A DNA stretch of 33,678 nt, from NCBI GenBank assembly GCA_902522865.1, contig CABYXC010000014.1, positions 1 through 33,678 on the forward strand, in the 5' to 3' direction. The translations under genes were made by a program, and so were the position numbers. Positions within the stretch are counted from its first letter, which is position 1. The number at the start of each line of letters is the position of its first letter. Shown here piece after piece: positions 1-8,189 of the stretch. The notes under the pieces are model-generated. The model was given only the letters and a program-made list of their open reading frames with translations, searched no databases and was not told where the DNA came from. The DNA comes from an uncultured Alphaproteobacteria bacterium (GTDB lineage: Bacteria; Pseudomonadota; Alphaproteobacteria; HIMB59; GCA-002718135).

Positions 1-1319
1 ACTTTGAAATTGATAAAGAATTAATAAAAGACAAAACCCCTAACAAAAAAAGTTTCTTTTATAAAAAAGGAATTGAAGATTTTTTTCAATTAGAATACGC
101 AAACAACTCTAAATTATTTGAAAAAAATTTTTTATTAAAATCAAAAATTAAAGATAATGAAAATTTTGAAACTTTAATTTCATTTAATACAAATGAAAAT
201 TCAAGTTTAATGTCATATTGTAACACTATTGAAACACCAGATGGCGGCTCTCATGAAAATGGTATTCGTAATGGAATTCTAAAAGCTATAAAACTTTATG
301 GCCAAAAAAATCAATTCTCAAAAATCAGTAATATCAATCACAGTGATATTTTTGATTACTCCAACGTTATTATTTCAATCTTTATAAATGATCCAAGTTT
401 TGAAGGTCAAACTAAAAAGAGAATAATAATGCCAAATTTACAAAAAGAAATTGAAACAAAAACACAACAAGAATTTTTATTATGGTTAAATGCTAATAAG
501 AAAAATTCAAAAATACTTTTAGATAATTTAATTGAAAGAGCCCTTCAAAGAACTGATTTATCAAAAATTAAAGAATTAGATAGAAAAAGTATTAAAGAAA
601 GAAATCGTCTTCCAGGCAAACTAGTAGATTGTTCGAGTAAATCAATAAAAGATTCTGAAATATTTATTGTTGAAGGTGACAGTGCTGGAGGTTCTGCTAA
701 GCAAGCAAGAAATAGAGAATTTCAAGCAATACTTCCTTTAAGGGGGAAAATATTAAATGTTTATAATGTTGGGCTATCTAAAATTGCTGATAACAATGAA
801 ATACAAAATCTTATTCAATCTTTAGGTTGTGGTATTGGAAAAAACTTTGAAATTTCAAAACTTCGATATGAGAAAATAATTTTAATGACAGATGCGGACG
901 TAGATGGTTCACATATTGCAACTCTACTTATTACTTTTTTTTATAAATATATGAAAAGTTTAATTGATGAAAATAAACTATATCTAGCAATGCCTCCTTT
1001 ATTTAAAATTTATAACAAAAATAAATCTTTTTACGCATATGATGAAAAAGAGAAAGATAAATTAATTGAAAAAGAATTTAAGTCTGACAATTATAACATT
1101 ACAAGATTCAAAGGTTTGGGTGAAATGCCAGCTGATCAATTGAAAGAGACTACAATGGATCAAAACAAAAGAAATCTAATATTGATTAACTCTGAAAAAG
1201 CTAAGAAAGATATGAAGAATACCGAAAGTTTATTCGAAACATTAATGGGAAAACAAGCAGAGTTACGTTTTAAATTTATTCAAAATAATGCTAACTTCAT
1301 TAAAAATTTAGACGTCTAA
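1..1319 (+). CDS. parE: DNA topoisomerase IV subunit B, C-terminal part (5' end outside window)
   Basis: ATPase subunit of topoisomerase IV, which decatenates daughter chromosomes together with ParC. The open frame runs from base 3 without a stop, so the gene enters from outside the window; the ATG at 210 is internal. Visible are the end of the transducer domain (YCNTIETPDGGSHENG), the TOPRIM domain with EGDSAGGSAKQAR and the metal-binding DADVDGSH, the FKGLGEMP motif, and the C-terminal tail. The choice of ParE over GyrB rests on HIATLL after the DxD motif, YLAMPPLFKI, and the tail LMGKQAELRFKFIQ, which resemble alphaproteobacterial ParE as I remember it rather than GyrB. The N-terminal GHKL ATPase domain is not in the window. 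glpK starts 3 nt after the stop. Confidence 0.9.
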   Translation, partial: FEIDKELIKDKTPNKKSFFYKKGIEDFFQLEYANNSKLFEKNFLLKSKIKDNENFETLISFNTNENSSLMSYCNTIETPDGGSHENGIRNGILKAIKLYGQKNQFSKISNINHSDIFDYSNVIISIFINDPSFEGQTKKRIIMPNLQKEIETKTQQEFLLWLNANKKNSKILLDNLIERALQRTDLSKIKELDRKSIKERNRLPGKLVDCSSKSIKDSEIFIVEGDSAGGSAKQARNREFQAILPLRGKILNVYNVGLSKIADNNEIQNLIQSLGCGIGKNFEISKLRYEKIILMTDADVDGSHIATLLITFFYKYMKSLIDENKLYLAMPPLFKIYNKNKSFYAYDEKEKDKLIEKEFKSDNYNITRFKGLGEMPADQLKETTMDQNKRNLILINSEKAKKDMKNTESLFETLMGKQAELRFKFIQNNANFIKNLDV

Positions 1320-1322
1320 TTT

Positions 1323-2804
1323 ATGAAAAAATATTTTTTGGTAATAGATCAAGGAACAACAAGTTCAAGAATTGTACTGTATAATAAAAAATTTGAAATA
1401 TTCGATATTGTCCAAAAAGAATTTAAACAATATTTTCCTAATGAAGGATGGGTGGAACATAATGCAATAGAAATTTGGGATGATGTTAGAAATTTAATTT
1501 CAAAAATATTAAGAAAAAATAAGTTAAATTCAAAAAATATAATTTCAATTGGAATTACCAATCAACGAGAAACAACAGTTTTGTGGAATAAGAAAACTGG
1601 GAAACCAGTTTACAGAGCAATAGTCTGGCAAGATAGAAGAACAGCTAATCTTTGTGAAAATTTAAAAAGAAAAGGGATTGATAAAAATATTCAAAAAATA
1701 ACTGGTCTAGAGCTTGATCCATATTTTTCAGCTACTAAAATTAAATGGATTATTGATAATGTTAAGGAAGTAAATAAGAATTTAAAAAATAATAATTTAC
1801 TTTTTGGAACAATAGACACCTGGCTATTATGGAAATTAACCAAGGGAAAATCTCACCTCACAGATATGTCAAATGCCTCTAGAACCATGATTTTTGATTC
1901 TCAAAAAGAGCAGTGGTCTGACAAAATTTTAAAAATATTTAATATTCCAAAAAATATCTTACCAACTGTAGTTGAAAATGCATATGATTTTGGCTCTACT
2001 AAATTATTTGGTGATTCAATACCAATTGGGGGCATGGCTGGAGACCAACAGTCAGCAACAATTGGTCAAGCTTGTTTTAAAAAAGGGCAGTCAAAAAGTA
2101 CTTATGGCACAGGCTGTTTTCTTCTTATGAATATTGGAGAAGAATTTAAATTATCTAAAAATAGGTTACTAACAACTGTTGCTTTTAAAATAAATGGTAA
2201 AAAAATGTTTTGCTATGAAGGAAGTATTTTTGTAGCAGGCTCTGCCGTACAATGGCTTCGCGATAATTTAAAATTTATAAAAGATTCTAGTGAAACTGAT
2301 AAATTGTATAAAAAAGCTAATAAAGATGAAAGTTTATTTTTTGTCCCAGCCTTAACTGGACTTGGCGCCCCATATTGGAACCCTAATGCAAGAGGAACAT
2401 TTTTTGGCATCACTAGAAATACGTCTAAAGAAGATATCATCAAAGCAACTTTGGACAGCCTATCTTTTCAAACATATGAATTAATTGAGTGTATGGAAAA
2501 AGATTCTAAGACAAAGATTAGTGAAATAAGAGTTGATGGAGGTATGGTTAAAAATAATAGCTTTCTACAAAGTTTAGCAAATATTTCTCAAATTAAAATT
2601 ATTAGACCAAGTAATGTTGAGACTACTTCACTTGGCGCAGCATATCTTGCAGCAATTCAATCTGGATATTTAAAAAATACAAGCCAAATAAGTAAACTTT
2701 GGAAAAAAAATAAAACAGTAAAAGCAAATATTAACAAATCCATTTCAACTTCTAGTATTAGTAAGTGGAAATCAATTATAAATGTAGTCAATAATTTTTA
2801 TTAA
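1323..2804 (+). CDS. glpK: glycerol kinase
   Basis: Cytoplasmic FGGY-family kinase converting glycerol and ATP to sn-glycerol 3-phosphate. The 493 residues match the usual length of about 500. Visible motifs are the N-terminal phosphate-binding DQGTTSSR (residues 9–16), EGWVEHNAIEIW, the glycerol-contacting NQRET (R82, E83), AGDQQSA with the catalytic-base aspartate, GAPYWNPNARG, and the C-terminal DGGMVKNNSFLQ nucleotide-site segment. It sits 3 nt after parE, so probably on the same transcript. No glpF, glpD or GlpR-type regulator is in the window. Its 3' end overlaps the convergent amidotransferase gene by 17 nt, leaving no room for an intergenic terminator. No clear Shine-Dalgarno precedes the ATG. 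Confidence 0.95.
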   Translation: MKKYFLVIDQGTTSSRIVLYNKKFEIFDIVQKEFKQYFPNEGWVEHNAIEIWDDVRNLISKILRKNKLNSKNIISIGITNQRETTVLWNKKTGKPVYRAIVWQDRRTANLCENLKRKGIDKNIQKITGLELDPYFSATKIKWIIDNVKEVNKNLKNNNLLFGTIDTWLLWKLTKGKSHLTDMSNASRTMIFDSQKEQWSDKILKIFNIPKNILPTVVENAYDFGSTKLFGDSIPIGGMAGDQQSATIGQACFKKGQSKSTYGTGCFLLMNIGEEFKLSKNRLLTTVAFKINGKKMFCYEGSIFVAGSAVQWLRDNLKFIKDSSETDKLYKKANKDESLFFVPALTGLGAPYWNPNARGTFFGITRNTSKEDIIKATLDSLSFQTYELIECMEKDSKTKISEIRVDGGMVKNNSFLQSLANISQIKIIRPSNVETTSLGAAYLAAIQSGYLKNTSQISKLWKKNKTVKANINKSISTSSISKWKSIINVVNNFY

Positions 2805-3609
2805 GATTTAACCAATTTGAAAGTTCTAAAGAATGAATTTCTTCATCAACTACATCATCATATATATGTAATTCTTTTTTCTCAAGATTATCAGGGTTTT
2901 GTAAAATTTTTTTTTCGTTTTCAAATTCTGATAAATTTTCATATACTTTTTCTTCCAACAAAATATCTTTTCTCATTTCCATAAGTCCGGCCATCCATTT
3001 TGAATTAAATTCTGGATGGTATTGCACTGCCCAAACACTTGATTGATTTACTTCAAAGCTTATAGATTGGAATTTACTAATCTTATTTGAAGCTAGAACT
3101 TTGGTTTCTTTTGGAAGATTTTCTGCTTCATCATAATGCCAACACAGTGCATTAAATGATTTTTTTTTATTCTTATACATAGGGTGAAATTCACCATCTT
3201 GATTTAATGTAATATTTTTGGCTAAAACTGCTTCAAGGCCATTTGGATTTTTTCTTACTTTACCTCCTGCGGCGGTAACTAAAACCTGAAGCCCCCAACA
3301 ACTTCCAAATATTTTATTTTTTCTTTTAAATAATTCTTTAGCTAGCTCTATTTGATTAGTTATAGATTTTGTTTCATTATATATGTTTAGCAAACTTCCG
3401 GTCCAAGCAATCGCTTCAAAGTCATCAAGGCTTATGCCTAAAGGAAGATAATTATCATAAAAAGCGGGATGGATTGTAGTTACATTTATTTTTGAATTAG
3501 AATATTTTTTTAAGATTTTTTCATATACTTGATATTGCGTATCCATACCCAATTTTGTATATCGATCAGAAGCTTCTTTTTCATTTCCATCAACTAATAA
3601 TATGTTCAT
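2788..3609 (-). CDS. class I glutamine amidotransferase domain protein (GMP synthase-like)
   Basis: Stand-alone type 1 GATase domain, which normally hydrolyses glutamine or a gamma-glutamyl compound using a Cys-His-Glu triad. The nucleophile elbow is FGSCWGLQ with Cys104, and His198 and Glu200 lie in AVQYHPEF, so all catalytic residues are present. The 273 residues are longer than a minimal GATase; about 65 residues after the HPE motif are charged and lack any fused synthetase domain. Relatives (the COG0518-like group) include hydrolases of gamma-glutamyl compounds and proteins of unknown role. It is divergent from iolE with only 43 nt between the start codons, so the two may share control. 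Substrate unknown. Confidence 0.8.
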   Translation of the reverse strand: MNILLVDGNEKEASDRYTKLGMDTQYQVYEKILKKYSNSKINVTTIHPAFYDNYLPLGISLDDFEAIAWTGSLLNIYNETKSITNQIELAKELFKRKNKIFGSCWGLQVLVTAAGGKVRKNPNGLEAVLAKNITLNQDGEFHPMYKNKKKSFNALCWHYDEAENLPKETKVLASNKISKFQSISFEVNQSSVWAVQYHPEFNSKWMAGLMEMRKDILLEEKVYENLSEFENEKKILQNPDNLEKKELHIYDDVVDEEIHSLELSNWLNLNKNY

Positions 3610-3622
3610 ATTTATCTTTATT

Positions 3623-3639
3623 TTTCATCTATCATGAAA
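3623..3639. promoter_or_regulatory. short inverted repeat in the divergent gap between the amidotransferase gene and iolE
   Basis: TTTCAT, a 5-nt spacer (CTATC), then ATGAAA, lying within the 43-nt gap that must hold both promoters or their downstream parts. Arms of 6 bp are short for AT-rich DNA, so this is a weak operator candidate only. Confidence 0.2.
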
Positions 3640-3652
3640 TATGTAAAACTTC

Positions 3653-4546
3653 ATGAAAATTAAACTTGGTATTGCGCCTATTGCCTGGAGCAATGATGAT
3701 ATGCCAGAACTTGGAGGTGATACACCTATTGAGAAATGTTTAGAGGATGCAAGCACATCTGGATTTTCAGGTATTGAATTAGGTGGAAAATTTCCGAGAA
3801 ACCCTGGAATAACAAAATATCTTTTAGAAAAATTTAATTTAAAAATGCCAGGTGGTTGGTATGGTGCAATGCTTAGAGAAAGAAGTGTAAAAGAAGAATG
3901 GATAGCACTCCAAGATCATTTAAATTTATTAAAGTTAATTAATGCGGATGTTTTTGTTTTTGCTGATGTATCTGGTTCAATCCAAGGCGATCAATCAAAA
4001 GCTCTTAGTAAAAGACCAATACTTGAAAAAGATGAATGGGATAGCTATTGCAAAAAAATCAGTGAATTATCTGATATGCTGATGGATGAAGGAATGCCAA
4101 TGTCGTATCATGAGCATATGGGAACTATTATACAGTCCGAGGAAGATGTAGATCGATTTATGGATATGACAAATCAAAATACATTTTTGCTTTACGATAC
4201 TGGACACTTAATGTTTGCTGAAGCAAATTACGAAAGAGTATTAAAAAATTATATTTCTCGAATTAACCATGTTCATTGTAAAGATATTAGAAAAGATGTT
4301 TTTTTAAAATCTATTAACGATGACTTAAGTTTTAGAGAGTCTTTTTTAGATGGTGTTTTCACTGTTCCAGGAGATGGATGCATCGATTATGAACCATTAG
4401 TTAAAATATTATTTGAAGAAAAGTATCAAAAATGGCTTATAATTGAAGCTGAACAGGATCCTAAAAAAGCTAACCCACTTGAATATGCTAAAATTGGATA
4501 TACTTACCTCTCATCTACATTAAAAAAAAATGGTTACACGCTTTAA
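3653..4546 (+). CDS. iolE: myo-inosose-2 dehydratase (IolE-like TIM-barrel)
   Basis: Dehydrates 2-keto-myo-inositol (scyllo-inosose) in myo-inositol catabolism; a metal-dependent AP-endonuclease-2-type TIM barrel. It opens with KLGIAPIAWSNDDMPEL and carries GGWYGAML, SGSIQGDQ, the metal-binding YHEHMGT (residues 152–158), YDTGHLMFA (181–189), INHVHCKD (205–211), FTVPGDGCIDY and the closing IEAEQDP. These match IolE signature segments, and 297 residues is the normal length. No other iol gene (iolB, C, D, G) is in the window, so the rest of the pathway must be elsewhere, or the enzyme acts on a related keto-inositol. The cytochrome gene overlaps its last 17 nt, suggesting co-translation. Confidence 0.88.
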   Translation: MKIKLGIAPIAWSNDDMPELGGDTPIEKCLEDASTSGFSGIELGGKFPRNPGITKYLLEKFNLKMPGGWYGAMLRERSVKEEWIALQDHLNLLKLINADVFVFADVSGSIQGDQSKALSKRPILEKDEWDSYCKKISELSDMLMDEGMPMSYHEHMGTIIQSEEDVDRFMDMTNQNTFLLYDTGHLMFAEANYERVLKNYISRINHVHCKDIRKDVFLKSINDDLSFRESFLDGVFTVPGDGCIDYEPLVKILFEEKYQKWLIIEAEQDPKKANPLEYAKIGYTYLSSTLKKNGYTL

Positions 4547-4979
4547 AATTATACTCATAGTACTATCGTTGATTACGCCTACTATTTTGATGGGTCATAA
4601 AGTAACTTTAGAAGATAAATCTCTTGAAGAGATCGTTAATAATAGAATGGCTTTAATGCAAAAAGTTAAAAGCACGTCATCTCAAATATTTAGATTGTTA
4701 AAAACTAATGATTATGAAGCAATTCTTGAATTAAATGAAACTTTATTACACGCAGCATCGGATTTTAAAGATCACTTTCCTGAAGGAAGTCAGCACAAAG
4801 GAGCTAGTGAAGAAATATGGAATGATAGAGAAACTTTTAATGAATTAAACGATAAGTTTGTTAGTGATATTGAAATGATTTCACTTAGTGCTGAATTAGA
4901 AGATAGTGAAATGTTAAATGATGCTTTTAAAGTAATGTCAGCAAATTGTGGGGCATGTCACAAAAAGTTTAGAAATTAA
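4530..4979 (+). CDS. class II cytochrome c (c'/c556 type), exported
   Basis: Small periplasmic four-helix-bundle haem protein. The N-terminus is a signal peptide (basic MVTRFK, hydrophobic IILIVLSLITPTIL, then a polar start near residue 22). The single haem-attachment site CGACH (C140, C143, H144) is at the extreme C-terminus, as in class II c-type cytochromes, and Met40 or Met43 in RMALM is a plausible sixth ligand. The length of 149 residues is typical. It starts inside the last codons of iolE and ends with a 4-nt overlap with the convergent permease gene. A redox partner is not visible; class II cytochromes can transfer electrons or bind NO, and the sequence does not decide between them. 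Confidence 0.85.
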   Translation: MVTRFKIILIVLSLITPTILMGHKVTLEDKSLEEIVNNRMALMQKVKSTSSQIFRLLKTNDYEAILELNETLLHAASDFKDHFPEGSQHKGASEEIWNDRETFNELNDKFVSDIEMISLSAELEDSEMLNDAFKVMSANCGACHKKFRN

Positions 4980-5686
4980 TTATTTAATCTTAAGTGTGGA
5001 TTATATTTCCATTCTAAATATTTAACAAATTGCACCATTAAAAAATTTAAAAATAAATAAAGTATACCTGCAGCAATAAATGCTTCTACTGGTGCAAATG
5101 TTTTAGCCATTATCTTTCTCGCGATACCTGTCATTTCCATATAGGTTGTCAGACTAACTAAAGAGGTTGCTTTAACCATTAGTATTAATTCATTACCGTA
5201 AGTTGGTAAAACTTTTCGTATAGCTATAGGTAGTATAATTTTTCTTAAAAGTAAAAATTTTCCAAATCCTAGCGATAAACCAGATTCAACCTGACTTTTC
5301 TCAATTGATTGAATGCCACCTCGAAAAATTTCTGCTCCATATGCAACAGTATTGATAGTAAGGGCTATTACCCCACACCAAAAAGGTTCTTTTAATGCAT
5401 ACCACAAAAAACTTTCTCGAATAAATTTTACAGAACCTAAACCGAAATAAATTAAATATATTTGAACAAGTAAAGGTGTTCCTCTAATTACAAAAATATA
5501 ACTAGCAATTGTTCTTGATAATAATGTAATTTTAGAAACTCTTCCTAGAGCAAATAATAATGCTAAAACAAAACCAAGTGGTAGTGAAATTAATAATAAT
5601 AAAATTGTATTATCTAAGCCAGATAGGACCAAAAAGAAATTTTTATAAATAAGAGAATTTTGAATACTATTAAAAAATTCAATCAT
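4976..5686 (-). CDS. polar amino-acid-type ABC transporter permease (HisM/ArtM family)
   Basis: Inner-membrane permease of the His/Glu/Gln/Arg/opine ABC family. It has about five hydrophobic segments, the family segment FVIRGTPLLVQIYLIYFGLG, and a cytoplasmic EAA-type loop in the form VESGLSLGFGKFLLLRKIILP, followed by LILMVKATSLVSL. The length of 236 residues is typical. Its ATG overlaps the stop of the upstream permease by 4 nt, which indicates translational coupling and a heterodimeric HisQ/HisM-like pore. The partner ATPase and periplasmic binding protein are not adjacent. The substrate cannot be read from the permease; basic amino acids or opines are usual for the family. Confidence 0.85.
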   Translation of the reverse strand: MIEFFNSIQNSLIYKNFFLVLSGLDNTILLLLISLPLGFVLALLFALGRVSKITLLSRTIASYIFVIRGTPLLVQIYLIYFGLGSVKFIRESFLWYALKEPFWCGVIALTINTVAYGAEIFRGGIQSIEKSQVESGLSLGFGKFLLLRKIILPIAIRKVLPTYGNELILMVKATSLVSLTTYMEMTGIARKIMAKTFAPVEAFIAAGILYLFLNFLMVQFVKYLEWKYNPHLRLNN

Positions 5687-6390
5687 GTCGAAAATCCTTT
5701 TGAATAATTTACTTCTAGCGTTTTAAAAAGCCTGCCAGAGATTGTTGTTAAACATAAATACAATATTGCGGCTGTTATTAAGAAAGTTAAAGGTGAATGC
5801 TCAACATTTGAAGATATTCTTGATTGACGCATAATTTCAACAAGACCAGTTACAGAAATGAGGGAAGTATCTTTAAGAGTTATTTGCCATACATTACCAA
5901 TTCCTGGTAAAGCATGTCTTATAACTTGAGGCGAAATAACTTTAAAAAAAATACTAAATTTATTCATACCAAGTGCTCTTGCAGCTTCTATTTGACCCTT
6001 AGATATAGCCAAATAAGAAGCTCTTAAAACTTCACTGGAATATGTAGCTGATATTACTGCTATTGCTATTGTTGCAATTGTAAGCGCATTAAGTTCTATA
6101 TATTTATTATAGCCAAATACTTTAGCGATACTCATCACAACAGCATTGCCGCCAAAGAAAATTAAATAAATAACCAATAATTCAGGAACACCTCTGATTA
6201 CTGTTGTATAAAAATTTGCTATAAATCTTGTTATTCTGTTTTGTATTATCTTTGCCCAAACTGTAATAATTGCTAAAAAAAGACCTAGTCCCATTGATAA
6301 AATACTAACCAATAAAGTCATGAGTGTTGCAATAAGAAATTCATCGCCCCAACCTGCATCTCCAAATACAAGCTTATCAAATTTAAACAT
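5683..6390 (-). CDS. polar amino-acid-type ABC transporter permease (HisQ/ArtQ family)
   Basis: Second half of the heterodimeric permease. It shows TVIRGVPELLVIYLIFFGG near residue 65, the EAA loop IEAARALGMNKFSIFFKVIS, and DTSLISVTGLVEIMRQSR, all characteristic of this family. It has 235 residues and about five membrane segments. The N-terminal segment MFKFDKLVFGDAGWGDEF resembles the start of HisQ/ArtQ permeases. It is first in a two-gene unit. The 59 nt upstream, before the glycosyltransferase stop, contain a 7-bp inverted repeat (6401–6427) and leave no space for a binding protein or ATPase gene. Confidence 0.85.
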   Translation of the reverse strand: MFKFDKLVFGDAGWGDEFLIATLMTLLVSILSMGLGLFLAIITVWAKIIQNRITRFIANFYTTVIRGVPELLVIYLIFFGGNAVVMSIAKVFGYNKYIELNALTIATIAIAVISATYSSEVLRASYLAISKGQIEAARALGMNKFSIFFKVISPQVIRHALPGIGNVWQITLKDTSLISVTGLVEIMRQSRISSNVEHSPLTFLITAAILYLCLTTISGRLFKTLEVNYSKGFST

Positions 6391-6400
6391 ATAAAAGTAA

Positions 6401-6427
6401 ACAAGTAATGATGAAAAATATACTTGT
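6401..6427 (-). promoter_or_regulatory. inverted repeat upstream of the HisQM-type permease pair
   Basis: ACAAGTA (6401–6407) and TACTTGT (6421–6427) are perfect 7-bp arms with a 13-nt loop, in the 59-nt gap between the glycosyltransferase stop and the permease start. It could be an operator, a leader hairpin or a weak terminator for the upstream gene. There is no strong T-run. Confidence 0.25.
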
Positions 6428-6449
6428 CTACCTTCTAATATGTGAAATT

Positions 6450-7424
6450 TTAAATCAGAACTTTTTCTATTTCTTCAATAACTCTAGAGACAGGTATTTT
6501 ATTGATATTTTTTGAGTTAAAATCACTTGATGATATTGAAAATAGATTTGGATTTTCAGGAGTAAATTTTTTTGAATCTTTGGGGCCAAAGAGTTTAATT
6601 AATGGACAGTATCCAGTTGATAACATATGACTAACTCCACTATCGTTCGATATGGCTAATTGTAAATATTTGGTTGTAGCCATAATAATTTCTATATTTT
6701 GAAATCCAGTAATATGTTCCTCAATAAATATTGAATTAGGATAAAGATTTTTTAATTTTTCTTTTAAATATAATTCATCAGGTCCAATAAAAAAAACTAT
6801 AGTCTTATTATTTACTTGAAGATAGTTACATAACTCGATGTATTTCTCTAAAGGCCAAATCTTATTCTTTTCTCCAGCACCAGGTGCAATTCCTACGTAG
6901 CTTTTATGTTTTAATAAAATATTACTTATTACTCCTTCGAGATTTTCACTTATTGGAATTTTAAAATCATTTCTATTTTTTTTAATAACTATTAAATCTA
7001 ATAAATCTAAAATGTAGTTTAAATAATATTTTCTTTTCTTATTACTTTTAATTTTTTTAGATGAAAAAAAACCATTAGCTGATCCAGAAATAAAATTTTT
7101 ATGCTTGATACGTTTTAATGCTATAGTTCTTATTACTGATTTTTGTGTATCTAAAATATAATCAAAAAATTCATTTTCTAATTTATATCTTTTTGATATT
7201 TTATTCCAAAAAAATGGATTAAGATCTGATTGATCAAGAATCTCATCAATATAATTACTTGCAATGAATTTAAGAGTGCTTGAATAAACAGTCTTACCCT
7301 TATTAGTAAGCCAATATAATTTATAGTCTGGAAGTCTTGTTTTAATTTCGTGAAGAAGTTGTAATTTAATTATTCCATCTCCAATTTTTTCACCATTTGA
7401 AAAAACTAAAATTTTTTTAGTCAT
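6450..7424 (-). CDS. glycosyltransferase family 9 (heptosyltransferase-like)
   Basis: GT-B fold transferase of the ADP-heptose:LPS heptosyltransferase family, acting at the inner face of the inner membrane on lipopolysaccharide core or a similar glycan. It has the N-terminal KILVFSNGEKIGDGIIK donor-fold start, the mid-protein SYVGIAPGAGEKNKIWPLEK that matches the family's GAxxxxKxWP motif, and AISNDSGVSHMLSTGYCP followed by LFGPKDSKKFTP. An upstream in-frame GTG at 7442 exists, but the ATG at 7424 (MTKKILVF) gives the usual family N-terminus, so I chose it; that gives 324 residues. The acceptor sugar is unknown. The gene is flanked by the tRNA-Phe region upstream and the permease pair downstream. 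Confidence 0.85.
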   Translation of the reverse strand: MTKKILVFSNGEKIGDGIIKLQLLHEIKTRLPDYKLYWLTNKGKTVYSSTLKFIASNYIDEILDQSDLNPFFWNKISKRYKLENEFFDYILDTQKSVIRTIALKRIKHKNFISGSANGFFSSKKIKSNKKRKYYLNYILDLLDLIVIKKNRNDFKIPISENLEGVISNILLKHKSYVGIAPGAGEKNKIWPLEKYIELCNYLQVNNKTIVFFIGPDELYLKEKLKNLYPNSIFIEEHITGFQNIEIIMATTKYLQLAISNDSGVSHMLSTGYCPLIKLFGPKDSKKFTPENPNLFSISSSDFNSKNINKIPVSRVIEEIEKVLI

Positions 7425-7520
7425 ATTAGTACACTTTAACACAAATTTTTTAAGAGTCTAATTTTGAAGAATTGTAATATTAAATAGCGTAAATAAAACA
7501 AATAATTTCGAGGGTGATAA

Positions 7521-7627
7521 AAGGTAACATTTACGACCAAATTAACTAACCAAAAATTATCAAAACTTAGACTTTTCTATAATAAAAGCTGTGTAGTTTA
7601 TCTTTACAAAAGCAGAAAAGTTACCTT
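7521..7627. other. possible structured region between tRNA-Phe and the glycosyltransferase gene
   Basis: The 223-nt stretch 7425–7647 has no convincing gene. It holds two nested perfect 8-bp pairings: AAGGTAAC (7521–7528) with GTTACCTT (7620–7627), and ACTTTTCT (7571–7578) with AGAAAAGT (7614–7621). The two share bases at 7620–7621, so both cannot form fully at once. It could be a processed tail of the tRNA transcript, a small RNA, or chance in AT-rich DNA. Confidence 0.25.
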
Positions 7628-7647
7628 CAAAAAAAAGTAAAAAAAAG

Positions 7648-7723
<76 letters not shown>

Positions 7724-7776
7724 ACAAGGACATCAGATAAAGTATTTATAATTAAATTCAATTAAAAATAGGATAA

Positions 7777-7956
7777 TTAATCAGATTTTATTTGCAGCCC
7801 ATGTTCATCAGTTAGCCATTTCATCAAATCAAGACTAGCGCATTTTTTTGAACAAAAAGGTATAAATGGTTCCTTAGAAACCTTTTTACATGTTGGGCAT
7901 TTAGATTTTTTTTTTAAAGAAATGATATTATTTTTTTTAGATTTTTTTATTTCCAT
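7777..7956 (-). CDS. yacG: YacG-type zinc-binding protein, DNA gyrase inhibitor family
   Basis: 59-residue protein with a four-cysteine zinc site: Cys20 and Cys23 in KCPTCKK, Cys35 and Cys39 in [16 protein letters not shown]. This CxxC...PFCSxxC..xDLxxWL pattern is the YacG signature. In Escherichia coli YacG binds GyrB and inhibits gyrase. The N-terminus ([10 protein letters not shown]) is lysine-rich. The ATG at 7956 lies within the last codons of infA (10-nt overlap), implying co-translation. The neighbourhood infA–yacG–tRNA-Phe supports the call; in many alphaproteobacteria maf and an RNase G/E gene sit between infA and yacG, and both are absent here. Confidence 0.85.
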   Translation of the reverse strand: MEIKKSKKNNIISLKKKSKCPTCKKVSKEPFIPFCSKKCASLDLMKWLTDEHGLQIKSD

Positions 7957-8165
7957 CTAAAAGTAATTCTGCCTTTTGTTAAATCATAAGGTGTCATTTC
8001 TACTGTCACTTTATCACCAGCTAATACTCTTATTCTATTTTTTCTCATTTTTCCTGATGAGTGAGCTAGAATTTCATGATCATTTTCTAATTTTACTTTA
8101 AACATTGCATTTGGAAGAAGTTCTAATACAACTCCTTGAAATTCAATCGATCCTTCTTTTGGCAT
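7947..8165 (-). CDS. infA: translation initiation factor IF-1
   Basis: 72-residue S1/OB-fold protein that binds the ribosomal A site during initiation and assists IF-2 and IF-3. It shows the near-invariant segments [51 protein letters not shown] and the ending FRWK. Length and ends are canonical. It lies 24 nt after hisD and overlaps yacG by 10 nt on the same strand. Confidence 0.97.
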   Translation of the reverse strand: MPKEGSIEFQGVVLELLPNAMFKVKLENDHEILAHSSGKMRKNRIRVLAGDKVTVEMTPYDLTKGRITFRWK

Positions 8166-8189
8166 ATTTGTATAAGCTTATAGTAAAAA

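Noticed and set aside
210..1319. ATG at 210 as a real start of a short GyrB/ParE-like protein
   Set aside because: The frame is open back to base 3 and encodes further ParE-like sequence (YKKGIEDFFQ), so this is the 3' part of a longer gene.
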